Shown: positions 42,641 to 53,905, counted from the stretch's first letter. The stretch is DNA of 64,000 nucleotides from Meconema thalassinum (GCA_946902985.2 OX336393.1:45771131-45835130), one strand, 5' to 3'. Notes: generated by a model from the letters alone, not told the origin. A program made the numbers and translations.

Positions 42641-44498
42641 AGCCTATTTTCATTTTTGAAAAAAAAAAAGGCTTATGAGATCACCTTTTGTCCGTGTGTC
42701 TTTGTGTGTGTGTGTGTGTATGTGTGAGGATTTTTGTGTGTGAGCCCCTCCCCCCCCTAATAAAATCTAAACGGCTGGAGCGATTTCAATGAAACTCGGT
42801 AAGTTCATAGTACTATTCCGCGCAACCCTGACCGCGTCCTTCAAATTTTGTTACGTTTCACCAATCCAACATGGCGGCTGTGCGAAATATTTCACCAACA
42901 TTCAATATCTCCGAAACTATTACCGATATCACCCTGGAATTCTGTACGGTGATAAAGGGAACTACTAGAAGTTCACCTATGTGACTTTTGAAAACCTGGT
43001 AGCTACAAAACTAACATGGCGGCCAAGCGAATTTGCTACTTTTAAATAGACGTTTCTCGCGATTCAATCAACCGAACGCAATAAAACTTGGTACAGTATA
43101 TGTCTATTCACATTGTAATGCACCGACATCTAACTTCGTTCAATTGTTTACATAACCTCAAGATGGCAGCTGTGCGAAATATTTCACGGGCATTCTAGAT
43201 CTCTTAAACTATTATCGGTATCACCATGAAATTTTGTACGGAGATAAAGAGTACTACTGGAAGTTCATCTATGAGGCTTTCAAAAACCGGTTAACTACAA
43301 AACGAGCATGGCGGCCAAGCGAAGTTGAAAGTTTTAAATAGGCTTTTCTAGAGATTTAATGATCCAAACGCAATGAAACTTCGTACAGCAAATGTTTATA
43401 CATATTGTAATGCACTGGTATCTGATTTATTTCAATTACTTATATAACCTCAACATGGCGGCTGTGCGAATTTCGAAAATTAAGTTTTTATTTCTTGTGT
43501 TCTAATCATGTGATCGAAATCAACATTTGTATAATGAACGTACACAATAATCATCACCTAACAGTACATAACTCTATGGCCTACATATATTAAAATCCAA
43601 CATTGCGACCATCCGAAATATATAGACGGTTCTCAATATCAATTAATCTACTTCAGCAATCAAACTGAAATTTTGTAAGTGTATAGATGCTATAAGCGTA
43701 AGTTCACTTATGGGACGTTCAATAACCTGGCGATCACAAATCCAACATGGCGGCGATGCGAAATTTAAATATTCATTTGGACGTTTCTTGCGTTTAAACC
43801 ATCCGAGCGCAGTGAAACTTAATACGGAATATGCTTATACAAATTTTAATCGACTAGCATCTAATTCATTAAATTATTTTCATAACCACAAGATGGCGGC
43901 TGAGCGAAATTTTAAAATCCCGCTTTTATTTCTTGTGCCCTAATCATGCGATTGAAGTTTGAATAAAACACCTACACAATAATCTCCATGTAATAGTACG
44001 TAAATCTAAGGCCTATGATATAAAAATCTAAAACGGTGACCATCCAGAATATTTAGACGGTTCTCAGTATCTACGAATCTATTACTGCAATCAAACTTAC
44101 AATTTGTATGTTGATAGAGGCATTTTTTTTAGCGTATGGCTTTTAGTGCAGGGAGTGTCCGAGGACATGTTCGGCTCGCCAGTTTTGTAGCTGCTTCGAG
44201 ACGGACACCCAATGGGTGAGCTACAAGTACCGTTGGGGAGGGAAGGAGGGAAGTTGGAATGTAAGGACGAGGAGTTGGAAGGTAGCGGCTGTGGCCTATA
44301 GTTAGGGACCAACCCCGGCATTTGCCTGGAAGGAAGATGGGAAACCACAGAAGACCATCTTCAAGGTTGCCGGCGGGGGGATTCGAACCTCCTCGCCTCC
44401 CGGATGTGAGCGACTGCCATCTGTCATGCCGTAACCACCACGGCTAACTCACCCGGTATAGAGGCAATTAATATTAGTAGGATATATGAAAATAGGCT
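42641..44498 (+). mobile_element. 146-bp-phased ATGGCGGC repeat, copy 2 (complete)
   Basis: It is bounded by AGCCTATTTTCAT at 42641 and its complement ATGAAAATAGGCT ending at 44498. After a (GT)n run come half-units with ATGG-type cores at 42871, 43016, 43163, 43308, 43455, 43602 (decayed, ATTG), 43747 and 43893, spaced 145-147 bp, and a decayed one near 44033. Types alternate, giving a ~292-bp full unit. A family-f SINE (44123-44457) is nested near the right end. There is no ORF of note; it is non-autonomous with unknown mobilising enzyme. Confidence 0.85.
44123..44457 (-). mobile_element. tRNA-derived SINE, family f, copy 2 (nested)
   Basis: Near-identical to 41451-41777 with a small internal difference (a GGAGGGAAGG insertion). 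It is flanked by ATAGAGGCA at 44114-44122 and 44458-44466, a clear target duplication within the host repeat. Confidence 0.9.
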
Positions 44499-44854
44499 AT
44501 TAAGTTCTTCTCGGAACTACTTGTTTTCTTTTTCCGTTAACTATCTCTTAACTATTGTAAAAATGGATTTACTATGAGAAACAATCGTGGAAGCGTGCTC
44601 AAAAACTTAACAAAAGTTTCATCCCAATCGGATGAAAGGTATATGAACTCATATAAAACGATCCGCGCTGTCACTCATTTGTTAAATCTACTCGTGCGCT
44701 ACAAATTGAAATCTGGATTTACTAAGTCAGAAACACTTATCAGATCCAAATATGCAACACATATAGCTCTACAAATCACGTACCAAACCTACAGTGACAC
44801 CCACAGACAGTCTCTGTCCTCTAGAATCAAAATACAAGAAAACCCGTCAGGAAA

Positions 44855-45545
44855 TTTAATCATCATCGTCATCATCATTTTCCATTTCGAGTTTCCCGTG
44901 TGTGGCAAACATGCGCTCTCCATCTTGCCCGATCTTGGTACACCATTTGTTCTTGGACTTCATCCCAGTTAAAACCGTTCTTCTCCACCTCTGATCGAAC
45001 TGTCTCTATCCATCGTCTCCTTGGTCTTCCTCTCGGTCTTTTCCCTCCGACATCCAGGTTGAAGTACTTCTTAACTGTTCTAGAGCTATCCTTCCTCATT
45101 ACATACCACTGAAGTCTGAGTTTCCCCAGAAAGTTGGTGACAGGGACCCTGATACCACATTTCTGATCTTGTCTCTTCTGGTACTTTGGTTCATAGTCCT
45201 AATAAATCTCATTTCTGTAGCTTGAATTCTACTGTAATCCTTACTTAGCAATGTTCATGTTTCCATACCATGAGTAAGGATTAGAACAAAGTAGGTGTGA
45301 TACAACGTTGCCTTTGCTGCCAAGGGTATATTTTTGTCCCAAAGTAAGTGCCGAACTTGTTTATAGAAATGTGATGCTATTTAGGATTTCTTGTTTGAGG
45401 GTGTTATCCTTGGTACCATACTTCCAAGATACTAGAAGTGAGAAACGGATTCTAGTTTTGCTCCCTCCAAATATAGCCTATGTTTGAACTTTTCCTCTCT
45501 CTGCTAATGGTCATTTCAACAGTCTTGGCCTTGCTGATCTTAGTA
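44855..45545 (-). pseudogene. RTE-type LINE 3' fragment, decayed
   Basis: On the minus strand from 45545 pieces of the RTE C-terminal region appear in shifting frames: a segment like LAAKATLYHTYFVLILTHGM, then RIQATEMRFIRTMN, and from 45099 an open frame with GGKRPRGRPRRRWIETVR and QDRARWRAHV ending at 44875. A CATCATCATC tract (TGA repeat on the minus strand) follows, the usual RTE tail. Several frameshifts; only the last ~230 codons' worth remain. Confidence 0.75.
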
Positions 45546-45594
45546 AGTGTGGTAATTATTACTGATAAATATTAAAGCATCAAGCACCGAAAAT

Positions 45595-46420
45595 AGTAAA
45601 TTATGCAACGAGCCTATAATGGCAATAATTAAGACACGAGTATTTTTATAAAACGAGCGTAAGCGACTCTTTATGTTCGACGATTGTAATTTGTAATTTG
45701 ACACCCAGAGGGTAGCTTGCATGTCGAATTTCGTTGTTCCTTGAATCACTATGAAAGTCAAGGAGGTTAGAAATCTAAGCTCCTTGAACACTATAGCGCT
45801 TTCTAGTTGAGAAATTAGGAACATTGTGTTGGCGGAAACTCCCGAGATTAATTTCGCCATTATGAACATGGCCTACTGAATTCAAATGGGTTCTTTGACA
45901 TGCCAACAACGTATGACATGCGTGTCGTATTATTGCCGCCTTTCAAAAAAAAAAAAAAAACACTTACCACGGCCAGGAGCGAACCTGCAATCTTGGGGTT
46001 AGTAGAACGACACGCTATCCACTCACTCACCGTGGCAAGCTTGTTCGACGATAATTATAACTTTATTATATGTTTTAATATAAATATTCATAAATATCTG
46101 TGGGATTCAGTTAATTAAGTTAATTCAGTTAGTGAACAGGGTGCGCTGGCTTTGCTGACTGAACAGAGCGCATGCGTGGGTCAAGGCACTCCGACAGCAG
46201 AGACCATTCACTTTGCTTGCCAACACAGAAATATGTTGGATTTTGAGCGCATGCGCGAAGGTATCCTTACCTAATTGGTCACACGACTGTTTATTGAGCT
46301 CTGATTGGTGGGAGAAACTGTATCATAATGAAAAATAATGAGCCTCATTATGATACAGTTTTCTGACACATACTGTTTACATTTCGACACTGTCGAACAT
46401 GAAAGAAATATTTATTTTAA
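45595..46420 (+). mobile_element. MITE-like family X, copy B
   Basis: Opposite orientation to copy A. It starts TATGCAACGAGCCTATAATG, includes TAATATAAATATTCATAAAT, GAACAGAGCGCATGCG and GGTATCCTTACCTAATTGG, and ends with a hairpin at 46312-46365 (GAAACTGTATCATAATGA with its complement). A family-a SINE is nested at 45685-46041. Sharing of block order with copies A and C defines the family. Confidence 0.7.
45685..46041 (-). mobile_element. tRNA-derived SINE, family a, copy 3 (nested)
   Basis: It inserted into MITE copy B. TGTTCGACGAT occurs at 45674-45684 and 46042-46052, while uninterrupted copies A (near 14825) and C (near 53535) have it once. Head at the right end with GAGTGAGTGGATAGCGTG and B-box GCAGGTTCGCTCCTGG; a poly-A stretch interrupts the region near 45950. 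Confidence 0.9.
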
Positions 46421-47112
46421 TGTTGCTAAACTTAGAAATGACGATCACATCCTCCCCCAACTAATGTATAAAGGTGTAGCTACTGTTGCTGTGATAAGTC
46501 CTAAACTACAGTGGAATTGTGAACTACTCGTGTAGGCTTTAGTCAATTGTTCAAATAATGTGAGTTCTTTGTATTTAAGTGGCTTTCATAAAAGCATGTA
46601 TCTCATGAAAAGTCTTCAGGTTATGTTTTGAGTTTATTTCCATTAAGTTCATCTGTACATTATTTATGATTGTGAGGAGTATTCAGATCATGTTTTAGAA
46701 GACTCTACTTCTCAGTCCGTCAGACACTAGCTCTTGTAAAGAACAAGTGAAGAACAAGTCTCGCTCTGTGAGGATGAACATGAATCATAGGGACGAGTTC
46801 CTTCATGTCGGAGCGACACGATCTTATCTGGTGGCGGCGAACGTGATGTCATTATTTAAAGCCAGGGACTTGCGTCGCTCTTATAATCCCTTATCTCATA
46901 AGCAGCGTGACGCTAGGAACTGTACAGCGTACTAAACGGTAAGAATATGTGCAATTTACTTTGGTTCCCTATCATGAACTACTGATATGTGGAAGGCAAT
47001 GGAGGAAGGGAGCAAATCTGAGAAAGTAGGTACAAAGGTGTGTAAATTATTAGACTTGATGACAGTTTTCCAACGTTTACTTTGTATGTTTTGTGACTTA
47101 ATACAGTAGAAA
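46421..47112. other. no gene seen
   Basis: Short ORFs (for example 46747-46935) show no recognisable family. No repeat was identified. Confidence 0.4.
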
Positions 47113-47764
47113 GAGTCTTCAAGTTACAAAACTCGTTTAATCCACTTGTGAATAAGAATAATTTTCATGAGAAACGTTTCTCTGGACTTTGCCTCACGTA
47201 TCTTTTGTGTTCGTTGTTTTATACTTTTTGCTTTGTGTTTATGGTTCTTGTGTTTTCTTTGCGCATTTGCTTTTGAAATTTACTTTTTGCTTTTCTTTTT
47301 TGGTTTTGTGTTTGTTTTCTGCTTTTGCTTTTTTATATTTTGCTTTTTGCTTCGTGTTTCTTGCTTTATTTCTGATTTTGCTTTTGTTTTTGAATTTTGG
47401 TTTTTGCTTCGTGTTTTTTGTTTTTGGTACGGTATTGTGTTTGTTTTCTGGAAAATCAAAATAAAACAAAACAAAATAAAAATAAAAAACAAAATAAAAA
47501 ATAAACAAAATAAAAACAAAATAAAATAAAACAAAACAAAAAAAACAAAACAATTTAAAACAAAATAAAACTAATTAAAATAAAACAAAACAAAATAAAC
47601 AAAACAAAACAAAATAAAATAAAATATAACAAAAAATAAAATTAAATTAAACAAAGAATATAAAACAAAATAAAATAAAGTAAAATAAAATAATTAAATA
47701 AATAATTTTACGACATGATCCTTATTTGCAAGTGGATTGAACGAGTTTCGCAACTGGACGACTC
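47113..47764. repeat. 650-bp foldback with T-rich and A-rich halves
   Basis: Outer arms 47113-47160 and 47707-47764 pair (core AACTCGTTTAATCCACTTG). Inside, the left half (47200-47450) is T-rich with TTTTTGCTT units and the right half (47455-47700) is A-rich with AAAATAAAAC units, so they are also roughly complementary and the whole could fold as one long imperfect hairpin. The open frames across it (for example 47167-47529) are products of low complexity. Confidence 0.75.
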
Positions 47765-48335
47765 AATGTTTTACAAGGCACTGACATTATTTGAAATGTT
47801 TAATGAACAGTTTTAATAACATTAAAAGAAATATCTGACAGCAAACTTTACTTTTACAGTTTTATTTCATTTATCCCTCTACTTGTGAGTTGGTATTACT
47901 GTGACGTATATTGTGAGGTGAGGTCTGAGTGACCGGCGATTAATCTTGCTTGTTCATAGGCACACACAATAAAACTATTTACTTGAAATTCGGTGTGTTG
48001 GTACTTCAACTACTCCAACACACGATACTCATACAAATACAATCATGTCCTAAAATCAAAGTATACGTCTTTCGTACTCATATTACGTTTTTAATACGAA
48101 AAAATAAAAATTTTCGCTGATCATTAGAGGTGATTAATTTTAAAAACGAAAACTTAACATAATATCACTACACAAGTATTATTTAGAAACAAATCTACAT
48201 GGTTGACACAATGAAACATTAAAACATTCTTCTTCAGGTGAAAGTGTAGCCTATCTTCCGCCTGCGTGAAGCGTTAACTGTGAGGTGCGGTCACTGATAC
48301 ATTTACAACGCAATCGCCCGCACATAACAATCGTC
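47765..48335. other. no gene seen
   Basis: AT-rich sequence with no recognised feature. Confidence 0.4.
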
Positions 48336-48440
48336 GTTTTTTTAGAGCGTTAAAATCCCTCAGTATGCCTTCCTTCAGAGGAGAAGTAAAGCCAAGTCCG
48401 CAAGCTAGCTAGCAAAAGTAGGAACTACTTGAAATTATCT
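48336..48440 (+). repeat. family e repeat fragment
   Basis: It shares CCCTCAGTATGCCTTCC and AAGTAGGAACTACTTGAAAT with 39400-39650, with the middle ~150 bases missing and without the tRNA-like head. Confidence 0.5.
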
Positions 48441-48804
48441 TCACATTTGTAGGACGAATACAGAAACTAAGGTATGCGAGAGGGGAAATACCCAGGTATA
48501 TAAGAGAGCTTGCCCCACAGGAAGCTCCCCCAGCTGAGTTTGGATAGTGACGAAAACAACAGCTCTCACCAGGACACGCAAGCCTGTAGCCTGTACAATA
48601 CAACCTGACATATATTCACTCTAAACAAGCAAGTTTGGAGATCAATCACCACTTTCAATTATAGCCTAAGTGTAATGGATCTGATGATGATCGCTTGACG
48701 ATCGAAACAGGTCATCCAAGTGTATTTATTAATCTCATGTACATATTTTTTTTAGGATTAGGAAATAACACTTCTCTTTTGGGTACAATCGTGTTGACCG
48801 ACTG
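48441..48804 (+). mobile_element. Penelope-type terminal sequence with hammerhead-like motif
   Basis: It contains CCAGGTATATAAGAGAGC (a TATA-like sequence), then the hammerhead-like motif at 48677, then TTTATTAATCTCATGTA and CGTGTTGACCGACTGAAAAG, which also form the arms of the insertion at 63213-63727. No RT remains. The assignment to Penelope-like elements is inferred from the motif, since hammerheads are known in that group. Confidence 0.5.
48677..48717 (+). ncRNA. hammerhead-like ribozyme motif
   Basis: GGAT-CTGATGA, stem II GATCG/CGATC with loop CTTGA, then GAAAC-AGGTC-ATCC. GGAT and ATCC form stem I; CUGAUGA and GAAA are the catalytic core; the cut would follow GUC. Stem III is minimal, as in the retroelement hammerheads thought to act as dimers. 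One extra U at the base of stem II departs from the consensus. Activity unproven. Confidence 0.55.
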
Positions 48805-48948
48805 AAAAGCATCGAACATTTTAGTTTACTGAGGCAACACTGAAAATGGCAGGCACCTGAAATGACAATTATTTAAGCGAGTAATTGTCATTTCAGGTGC
48901 CTGCCATTTTCAGTGTTGCCTCAGTAAACTAAAATGTTCGATGCTTTT
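48805..48948. repeat. perfect 144-bp palindrome
   Basis: The 67-base left arm (AAAAGCATCGAACATTTTAG to GACAATTA) is followed by a 10-base loop TTTAAGCGAG and the exact reverse complement of the arm. I see no mismatch. It begins in the terminal sequence of the adjacent Penelope-type repeat. Confidence 0.9.
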
Positions 48949-48952
48949 TTTT

Positions 48953-49053
48953 ATGCAACGAGTCTATAATGGCAATAATTAAGACACGAGTATGTTTATA
49001 AAACAAGCGTAGCGAGTTTTATAATTTCCATACGAGTGTCTTAATTACCATTG
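48953..49053 (+). repeat. MITE-like family X end with hairpin
   Basis: ATGCAACGAGTCTATAATGG matches the start of copy B. ATAATTAAGACACGAGTATG is answered by CATACGAGTGTCTTAATTA, so it is a short foldback end without the rest of the element. Confidence 0.6.
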
Positions 49054-50844
49054 GGTAGATTATTGGCTGAGGAATAACGTAACCACCAAGGGAAGATGAT
49101 AAAGAAAAGGAGGTGGGTTTCGGACTGGAGAAAAAGGATAGAAAGATAGGAGGAGAGTCCCACAAAAGTTGTAAATTTAACCTTAAATACACTCAAGGGC
49201 GGTTGCCACAGCAAATCCGCTCTCTGATACCTAAAATGGGTAAGGACCTGGTCGAAGCTAACGGGAACCGCAGCTAGGACTTGGGCGGTTTGCAAGAGAA
49301 TGGTTTTAGAGTATTCCCTCTCAAGCATGCATATGCGTACTATGGGGAAGGGTGATGGTCTGGCAAGACAGATAGTAACAGACTTATTGTAGATCTGTTC
49401 AAAGGAATTCTTTTTTGACCAAGTAATTCGAAGAGTACCAATAATTTGCATCGATTTTGATATTTCCAGTTTTCGAAGTTGTGGAGTTCCTAAAAAGCGA
49501 CCAAGTGCTTCCAAGAAGGATTGTGATTTAAAAAAAATATACCTTGGGGAGTAATTTTGGTAAGTGAACCAATAGTTGCATTTGGAAATGGCTAAGCTTT
49601 TACTCAGCAAGGAGCCGGCTAAAAGTTTAGACAAAGAGAAACACTTATCTTTTGGAAAACCAACCATAAGTTTTCGGAGAGGATCTCCACAAGCAGGTAG
49701 CTGGCGTAGCGAGCTGTACTTGCCTTACTGGCCAGTTAGAATTAGCTATTAAAGCTAAGAGAAACTTTAACGAGATTACCACTAAGAGTTCTTGCTCAAA
49801 TGCAACGAGTGGTGAAAGCCCTATCAATAGATTTAATGGCATTGAGTAGGAAGAGCCAAGGAAGACAGGATCTTGCCTAACCGTTGTATTAGAGAAATGA
49901 TGAGTCGAAAAGGAAAGTTTGAATTTATTTAACAATGCAAAAAAGTCTAATAAATTTGACAAGTATATAGTTTCAATTTTTAGTAACAATTTGGGGTCGC
50001 AGACCTCCTAACATTTAAAGTTTGCTCCAGGCAATTAGCTATTTATTAGGTTTCAAACCTTTATAAAATCCTAGCAAGGATTTAAAATAGCGAAGATAAA
50101 AATTCAAACTTTAAAGACAATTAAGGTGATTAAAGTTTAACAATAAAATAGAGTACAAGGTGTGTACTATAAGAAATTTCTGAGAAAACATTCTAGAGAA
50201 AGTAACCACTTCGAAAATAACAATAAGAAAAACATGAAGAATAAGATAGAAGTTCCTATAACTTCTTATATTTGTGCAGAATTACTTTTATTACAATTAT
50301 ACAAAAGAGGGCAGGTCACTTACTGTGAAACCTGAAGAGAAAGTCAAAAGGAAGGTTCTAGACTTCCTATGTTTAATTAGGAATCACGAGACTAATGGGG
50401 CAAGTTTCCCTTTCGTGAAACCTAGAAATAACTCACTCCTGAGTTGAAAGAATTGTATTCCCTGATTATAAGGGAGAAACAATGTAAGCTTGAACCGTGT
50501 ATGAAACACGTGGTTATGCAGAAATTAATTAATGAGATATAAGCAAAGGTGGGAGGGCACGTCTTTAGAGTGACACCTCATTGCAATAGACCTTAAAGTC
50601 ACAATTTTATTAACATGGTTTGTTAGTAGAAGGTTTAGGAAAGATCAATTGGGATTTAGGATAAATGTTCATGGCCTTATTTATGGTAATCGGACGATCG
50701 CGACGCGGTAGAAATGTTGAACAAGCACTAGTTCTCACTATAGTTTGTTGAATGGATGAAAAGTTCACTGTAGTAACACGAAAGTTTATGGGAAAGCAAG
50801 TTATTGCAATGATGAAAAACAAGTAGTTCCGTGAAGAACTATAC
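49054..50844. other. no gene recognised; purine-rich plus strand
   Basis: The long minus-strand frames here (208 codons at 49041-49667 and 114 codons at 49645-49989) have no known motif and are explained by the purine-rich plus strand, which leaves few stop codons on the other strand. The region could be an untranslated or terminal part of an unrecognised retroelement. Confidence 0.4.
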
Positions 50845-52253
50845 AGCCTATTTTCATATATCCTATTTATGTTAACTGCCACAATCAACATACAAAATTT
50901 CAGTTTAATTGCTGTAACAGATTCGTAGATATTGAGAACCGTCTAAATATTTCAGATGGTCGCCAGGTTGGATTTATATTTTTGTACTATTACATTAAGA
51001 TTATTGTGAACGTGTGGTATTCAAACTTCAATCGCATGATTAGACAACAAGAAGTAAAAACGAGATTTTAAAATTACGCACAGCAGCCATCTTGTGATAA
51101 TGCAAACCATTGAAATAAATTAGATGCCAGTGGATCAACATTTGTATAAGCATTTAACGTGCAACGTTTCACGGCACTCGGATAGTTAATTCGCGAGAAA
51201 CGTCCATTTAAATATTTATACTTCGCGTCGCCGCCATGTTGGATTTGTGCTCACCAGGTTCCTGAAAGTCCTATAGGTGAGCATATGTTCATAGTCTCTA
51301 TGAACATAAAAAAATCAGTTTGGTTGCTGTAAAAGATTCATAGATATTGAGAACCGTCTAAATATTTCGGGAGCTCACCATTTAGGAGTGTTATGTGTAT
51401 AGGCCATAGAGTTATGTACCATTCAAGGACAATTATTGCCTATGTTCATTATTCAAACTTTCACTTCGATCGCATGATTACGACACAAGAAATTAAAACT
51501 TAATATTAAAATTTCGCACAGCCGCCATCTTGAGGTTATGTAAGCAATTGAATTAAATTAGATGGCAGTGCATTACAATCTGCAAAATCAATTACTGTAC
51601 CACATTTCACTGCGCTCATAGAGTTAAATCACGAGAAAAGTCTATTAAAATATTTTAAATTCGCTTGGTCGCCATGTTCGTTTCGTACTTTACAGGTTTA
51701 TGAAATATACATAGGTATACCTGTATCAGTACCCTTTATCACCGTACAAAATTGCAGGGTGATATCTGTAATAGTTTCGGAGATATAGAATGTCAGTGAA
51801 ATATTTCGCACAGCCGCCATTTTGAGGTTATGTAAACAATTGAACTAAATTAGACTCCAGTGCATTACAATGTGTATACACATTTGCTGTACCAAGTTTC
51901 ATTACATTTAGATAGTTAAATCGCGAGAAAAGTCTATTTAAATGTCTCAACTTCGCTTGGCCGCCATGTTGGCTTTGTAGTCACCAGGTTTTTGAAAGTA
52001 TCACAGGTGAACTTCTAGTAGTGCCCTTTATCACCGTACACAATTTCAGGGCGATATCGGTAATAGTTTCGGAGATATTGAATGCTAGTTAAATATTTCG
52101 CACAGCCGCCATGTTGGATTGGAGAGACGTAACAAAATTTGAAGGGCACGGTCGAGGTCGCCGGGAATAGTGCTATGAACTTCCCGAGTTTCATTGAAAT
52201 CGCTCCAGCCGTTTCGATTTTATTAGGGGGGGACACACACACGAATCACACAC

Positions 52254-52302
<49 letters not shown>

Positions 52303-52357
52303 CACACGGACAAAAGGTGATCTCATAAGCCTATTTTTTCAAAATTGAAAAACGGCT
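50845..52357 (-). mobile_element. 146-bp-phased ATGGCGGC repeat, copy 3
   Basis: It lies between AGCCTATTTTCATATATCC at 50845 and the hairpin end at ~52328-52357. On the plus strand CCAT cores begin at 51087, 51234, 51378 (decayed), 51525, 51672, 51817, 51964 and 52109, spaced 144-147 bp; a further decayed one lies at 50963. The (CA)n run 52231-52318 is the counterpart of the (GT)n in the other copies. Same alternating half-units as copy 2. Confidence 0.85.
52231..52318 (+). repeat. (CA)n microsatellite
   Basis: An interrupted CA repeat belonging to the adjacent dispersed repeat; it is present as (GT)n at 16423 and 42700. Confidence 0.95.
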
Positions 52358-53504
52358 AATAACTGGTTGCACTAGGTAGGCGAGAGTCTATTGCTTGAGA
52401 AAGTTGTGAATTACAATTAAATGCGCCATAGAACATTCCAACGGTGGAAGAAAATTTAGCTATTGCAGTAATTTATAAGGAAGATTCCTCATTTTAAAAT
52501 AGTATTCCCACAAGTGAGTGAAAAATACATGACGGCAAGACTTGTAGATAGAGTACAGAATCTGGAAGGTTCCAGAACAATCCTAATAGAAGAATGGGAC
52601 CAAAGTTAATCCAGCGGTGGAACGAGCTTCATATTTTATGGACAGCGGGTATTAGATAATATCCCACGTTGTGAGAAGATCTCTCATTTAAATAGCTTAA
52701 GAAAAGCTACTTTCTATTAAGGTTGGCTTAGACAGACAAAAGCCCAACATGGCAAATCCCGCGAAGAATGATTACCGCCCTAAACAAGTAATCTCACGCT
52801 GTCTATAAAATGATCAATGAAAGCATGTAGATAATAAAACTGATGAAGATGAGGTTAAAACCTTAAGTCTGTACTTATCTTGGTTGCATGTCGAAGGTGA
52901 AGTTCCCTTTGACGAATACTTAATGTGCCAACATGGCGTAGAATGTAGAGAGTGCCTCTTGGTTTGAGGAGACTGGCTCTAGTTGAGCCTTGACTGACCG
53001 AGTCAACTGCAGACTTACAAGTGAGACCCACTCAGCGAAGCGCGGAGGGTTCAAGGAAGGGAAAAGAGTGGGGGTAGGAGACAAAAGGAGAACATATAAG
53101 CATGACCAATATTGTAAACTTAAATTCTCTTGAGGAAATTGTCTTCAAAGAGTTGATAGCAGGCGATACTAGCGCAGCATGGTGAGTGAAAAAGTAGACG
53201 AAGTTCTCTTGATCAAGGAGATGATAGCTGGCGATGGTGACGAGATCTGATGGCCAAATGGAAAAGGAAGTCCTCTTGCACCAGGAAGAATTGAGGAGCT
53301 TCAGAGATTCGCTGCTAGATGACGCTAGGTGGGTCATGGAAGATATATATCTAGAACAGACTCACAAAGACATAAGAGACATGACCATCAAAGAGAAAAT
53401 AGAAGATCACTGTTGGTGTTTGATAAAGAGGAAGGAATGAACATGCAAAAGCATTAAAAATTATATTCTCTCGTACCGTGTATTCCAAGAATACACCAAC
53501 CATT
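52358..53504. other. no gene recognised
   Basis: A few short frames occur (for example 53234-53440, 68 codons, charged), with no recognisable family, promoter or splice context. Left unassigned. Confidence 0.4.
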
Positions 53505-53905
53505 ATAGGCGAGTTGCATACGACTGTTTATGTTCGACGATAATCATAACTATTTTATGTTCGAACATTAATATTCATAAATATATGTCGAGATTTCACC
53601 AGTTTTATGTACTGAACAGAGCGCATGGGACGCAGAGAATACCATGGCCTCCTCGATTACTCCACTATGACACTTGGCCACGCTGTGACATTTAAAATGG
53701 GAAGCCATGGAAGTGAGCGCAGGTGCGATGCTATCCTCACCTAAGATTGGTCACACAACTGTTTCTTGAGCTCTAATTGGTGGGAGAAGCTGTATCATAA
53801 TGACAAATTGTATTATAATGAGCCTCATTATAGTACAGTTTTCTGACATATAATATTTACATTTTGCCATGGTCGAACATAAAAAATATTTAGGTCTTTC
53901 TGTGA
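53505..53905 (+). mobile_element. MITE-like family X, copy C (internally shorter)
   Basis: It runs from ATTATAGGCGAGTTGCATAC through TTTATGTTCGACGATAATCA, CATTAATATTCATAAATAT, GAACAGAGCGCATGGG and CTATCCTCACCTAAGATTGG to the hairpin GTATCATAATGA / TCATTATAGTAC near 53793-53838. Uninterrupted at the site where copy B carries a SINE. Confidence 0.7.

Noticed and set aside
42641..44498. Helitron
   Set aside because: Hairpin ends superficially suggest it, but 5' TC and 3' CTRR termini and AT target are not seen; inverted ends argue against it.
47167..47553. ORFs on both strands rich in Phe/Cys or Lys/Asn
   Set aside because: Translation of T-rich and A-rich low-complexity DNA.
49041..49667. 208-codon minus-strand ORF
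   Set aside because: The plus strand is purine-rich, which removes stop codons from the minus strand; no motif or homologue recognised.
52139..52348. ORF with His-Thr repeat
   Set aside because: Translation of the (CA)n microsatellite.
53234..53440. 68-codon charged ORF as a host exon
   Set aside because: Short, no family, no convincing splice sites or neighbouring exons.
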